Assembly (NCBI GenBank): GCA_023475225.1
Contig: JAMCVK010000043.1
Location: forward strand, 1 to 51,553
Length of the DNA stretch: 51,553 nucleotides
Reading direction: 5' to 3'
From: Chloroflexota bacterium
GTDB taxonomy: Bacteria > Chloroflexota > UBA6077 > FW602-bin22 > JAMCVK01
A model generated the notes under the pieces. The model was not told the DNA's origin, did not search any database, and worked only from the letters and a program-made list of their open reading frames with translations. Shown piece after piece: positions 51,218 to 51,553 of the stretch. The translations under genes were made by a program, and so were the position numbers. How positions within the stretch are numbered: the first letter of the stretch is position 1; every line of letters starts with the position of its first letter.

Positions 51218-51553
51218 CTAGCTAGCTTCTAACTGAGGAATCTCCTCCCGCTGGTGACCATTGTCAGAGGGAACGGCCCTGCCCCGCTTTGCCCTGGCGC
51301 TTAGCCAGCCGCACCAGGGGCAGCCTTCCCCCATTAGTTCTTCGACAGGTGCTCGTTTGCCGCACTGGGGGCAAGTCTCCTTGCCAACCAGCGCCTCCCG
51401 CCAGGCAGGCGTCTCCATCCGGGTGCCTGAGGGAAATTCGAGGCCATACCTGGCCGCTGTTTCGAATGAGGCCAGGGATGCCCTTATCTTGATGCCCAAA
51501 AGCTCGACGCCAGCCACGGAGACGGCGATATCGGCATTGATCACCAAGCCCTT
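51218..51553 (-). CDS. GvpA/J-family protein with C-terminal zinc ribbon (partial)
   Basis: The frame runs off the right edge of the window; 111 codons are seen. The GvpA/J core KGLVINADIAVSVAGVELLGIKIRASLASFETAARYGLEFPSG is followed by a linker and CPQCGKRAPVEELMGEGCPWCGW, a two-CxxC zinc-ribbon pair, then a basic tail. I know no such ribbon on ordinary gas-vesicle wall proteins. It may tether or sense metal/redox state. The true start is outside the window. Confidence 0.9.
   Translation of the reverse strand, partial: KGLVINADIAVSVAGVELLGIKIRASLASFETAARYGLEFPSGTRMETPAWREALVGKETCPQCGKRAPVEELMGEGCPWCGWLSARAKRGRAVPSDNGHQREEIPQLEAS

Overview
The window looks like a chromosomal contig of an anaerobic, moderately GC-rich bacterium, most likely a member of the Chloroflexota. 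The reasons are: a fused FO synthase (coenzyme F420 pathway) beside an FrhB-type F420 oxidoreductase; a tungstate ABC transporter; CoA-based acid metabolism with an ADP-forming acyl-CoA synthetase; a rubrerythrin under a Fur/PerR-type regulator; a very large surface protease ending in a YLPAI-type tail like those of Chloroflexota exoproteins; and many hairpin-forming intergenic repeats. The taxonomic assignment is inference. I saw no rRNA, tRNA, CRISPR array or transposase.

Layout. 1-3.8 kb (minus): a GntR/UTRA regulator followed by two nearly identical peptide/opine-type solute-binding lipoproteins, the second cut by the window edge. 4-4.8 kb (minus): an AbrB-PIN toxin-antitoxin pair with its own terminator. 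5-8 kb (minus): a SIMPL-domain protein, then dnaX-ybaB. 8.1-15.3 kb (plus): HpaI-type aldolase, FO synthase (CofG-CofH fusion), FrhB-like protein, flavodoxin-like reductase, amidohydrolase, iron-type alcohol dehydrogenase. 15.4-17.7 kb (minus): a radical SAM/HhH putative DNA-repair protein whose promoter carries a Gram-positive-type SOS box, and a WYL regulator. 17.8-23.5 kb (minus): a 1529-residue S8 protease, then a small operon of unknown membrane/surface proteins headed by a 39-residue ORF. 23.6-26.9 kb (plus): a degenerate stretch, a ModE-type HTH protein, a phosphotransbutyrylase, and a two-component pair ending at a clear terminator.

27-38.8 kb (plus) is a catabolic block: enoyl-CoA hydratase, ADP-forming acyl-CoA synthetase, a solute-binding lipoprotein carrying an exact in-frame 681-bp tandem duplication, a type I phosphodiesterase, two Dpp-type permeases, 3-hydroxyacyl-CoA dehydrogenase and thiolase. 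The genes suggest uptake of an oligopeptide- or ester-like substrate, release of an acid, CoA activation and beta-oxidation; ptb upstream could recover energy from acyl-CoA. 39-41.8 kb (plus) is tupABC behind a promoter buried in repeats. 42-43 kb (minus) is a Fur/PerR-rubrerythrin pair with a Fur-type box inside its promoter.

43.3 kb to the end (minus) is a gas-vesicle cluster read toward lower coordinates. It holds a GvpJ-type protein with an added zinc ribbon (cut by the window edge), an Hsp20, GvpK, GvpF/L, a second GvpA/J/M-type protein, a lid-less Hsp70, and a stand-alone receiver. A second promoter with perfect consensus boxes then drives a fused HTH-Hsp20 protein, a CDC48-type double AAA unfoldase and an unknown 228-residue protein. 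The union of gas-vesicle genes with two small heat-shock proteins, a truncated Hsp70, a p97-like unfoldase and a chaperone-linked DNA-binding protein is the most system-like and least explained part of the window.
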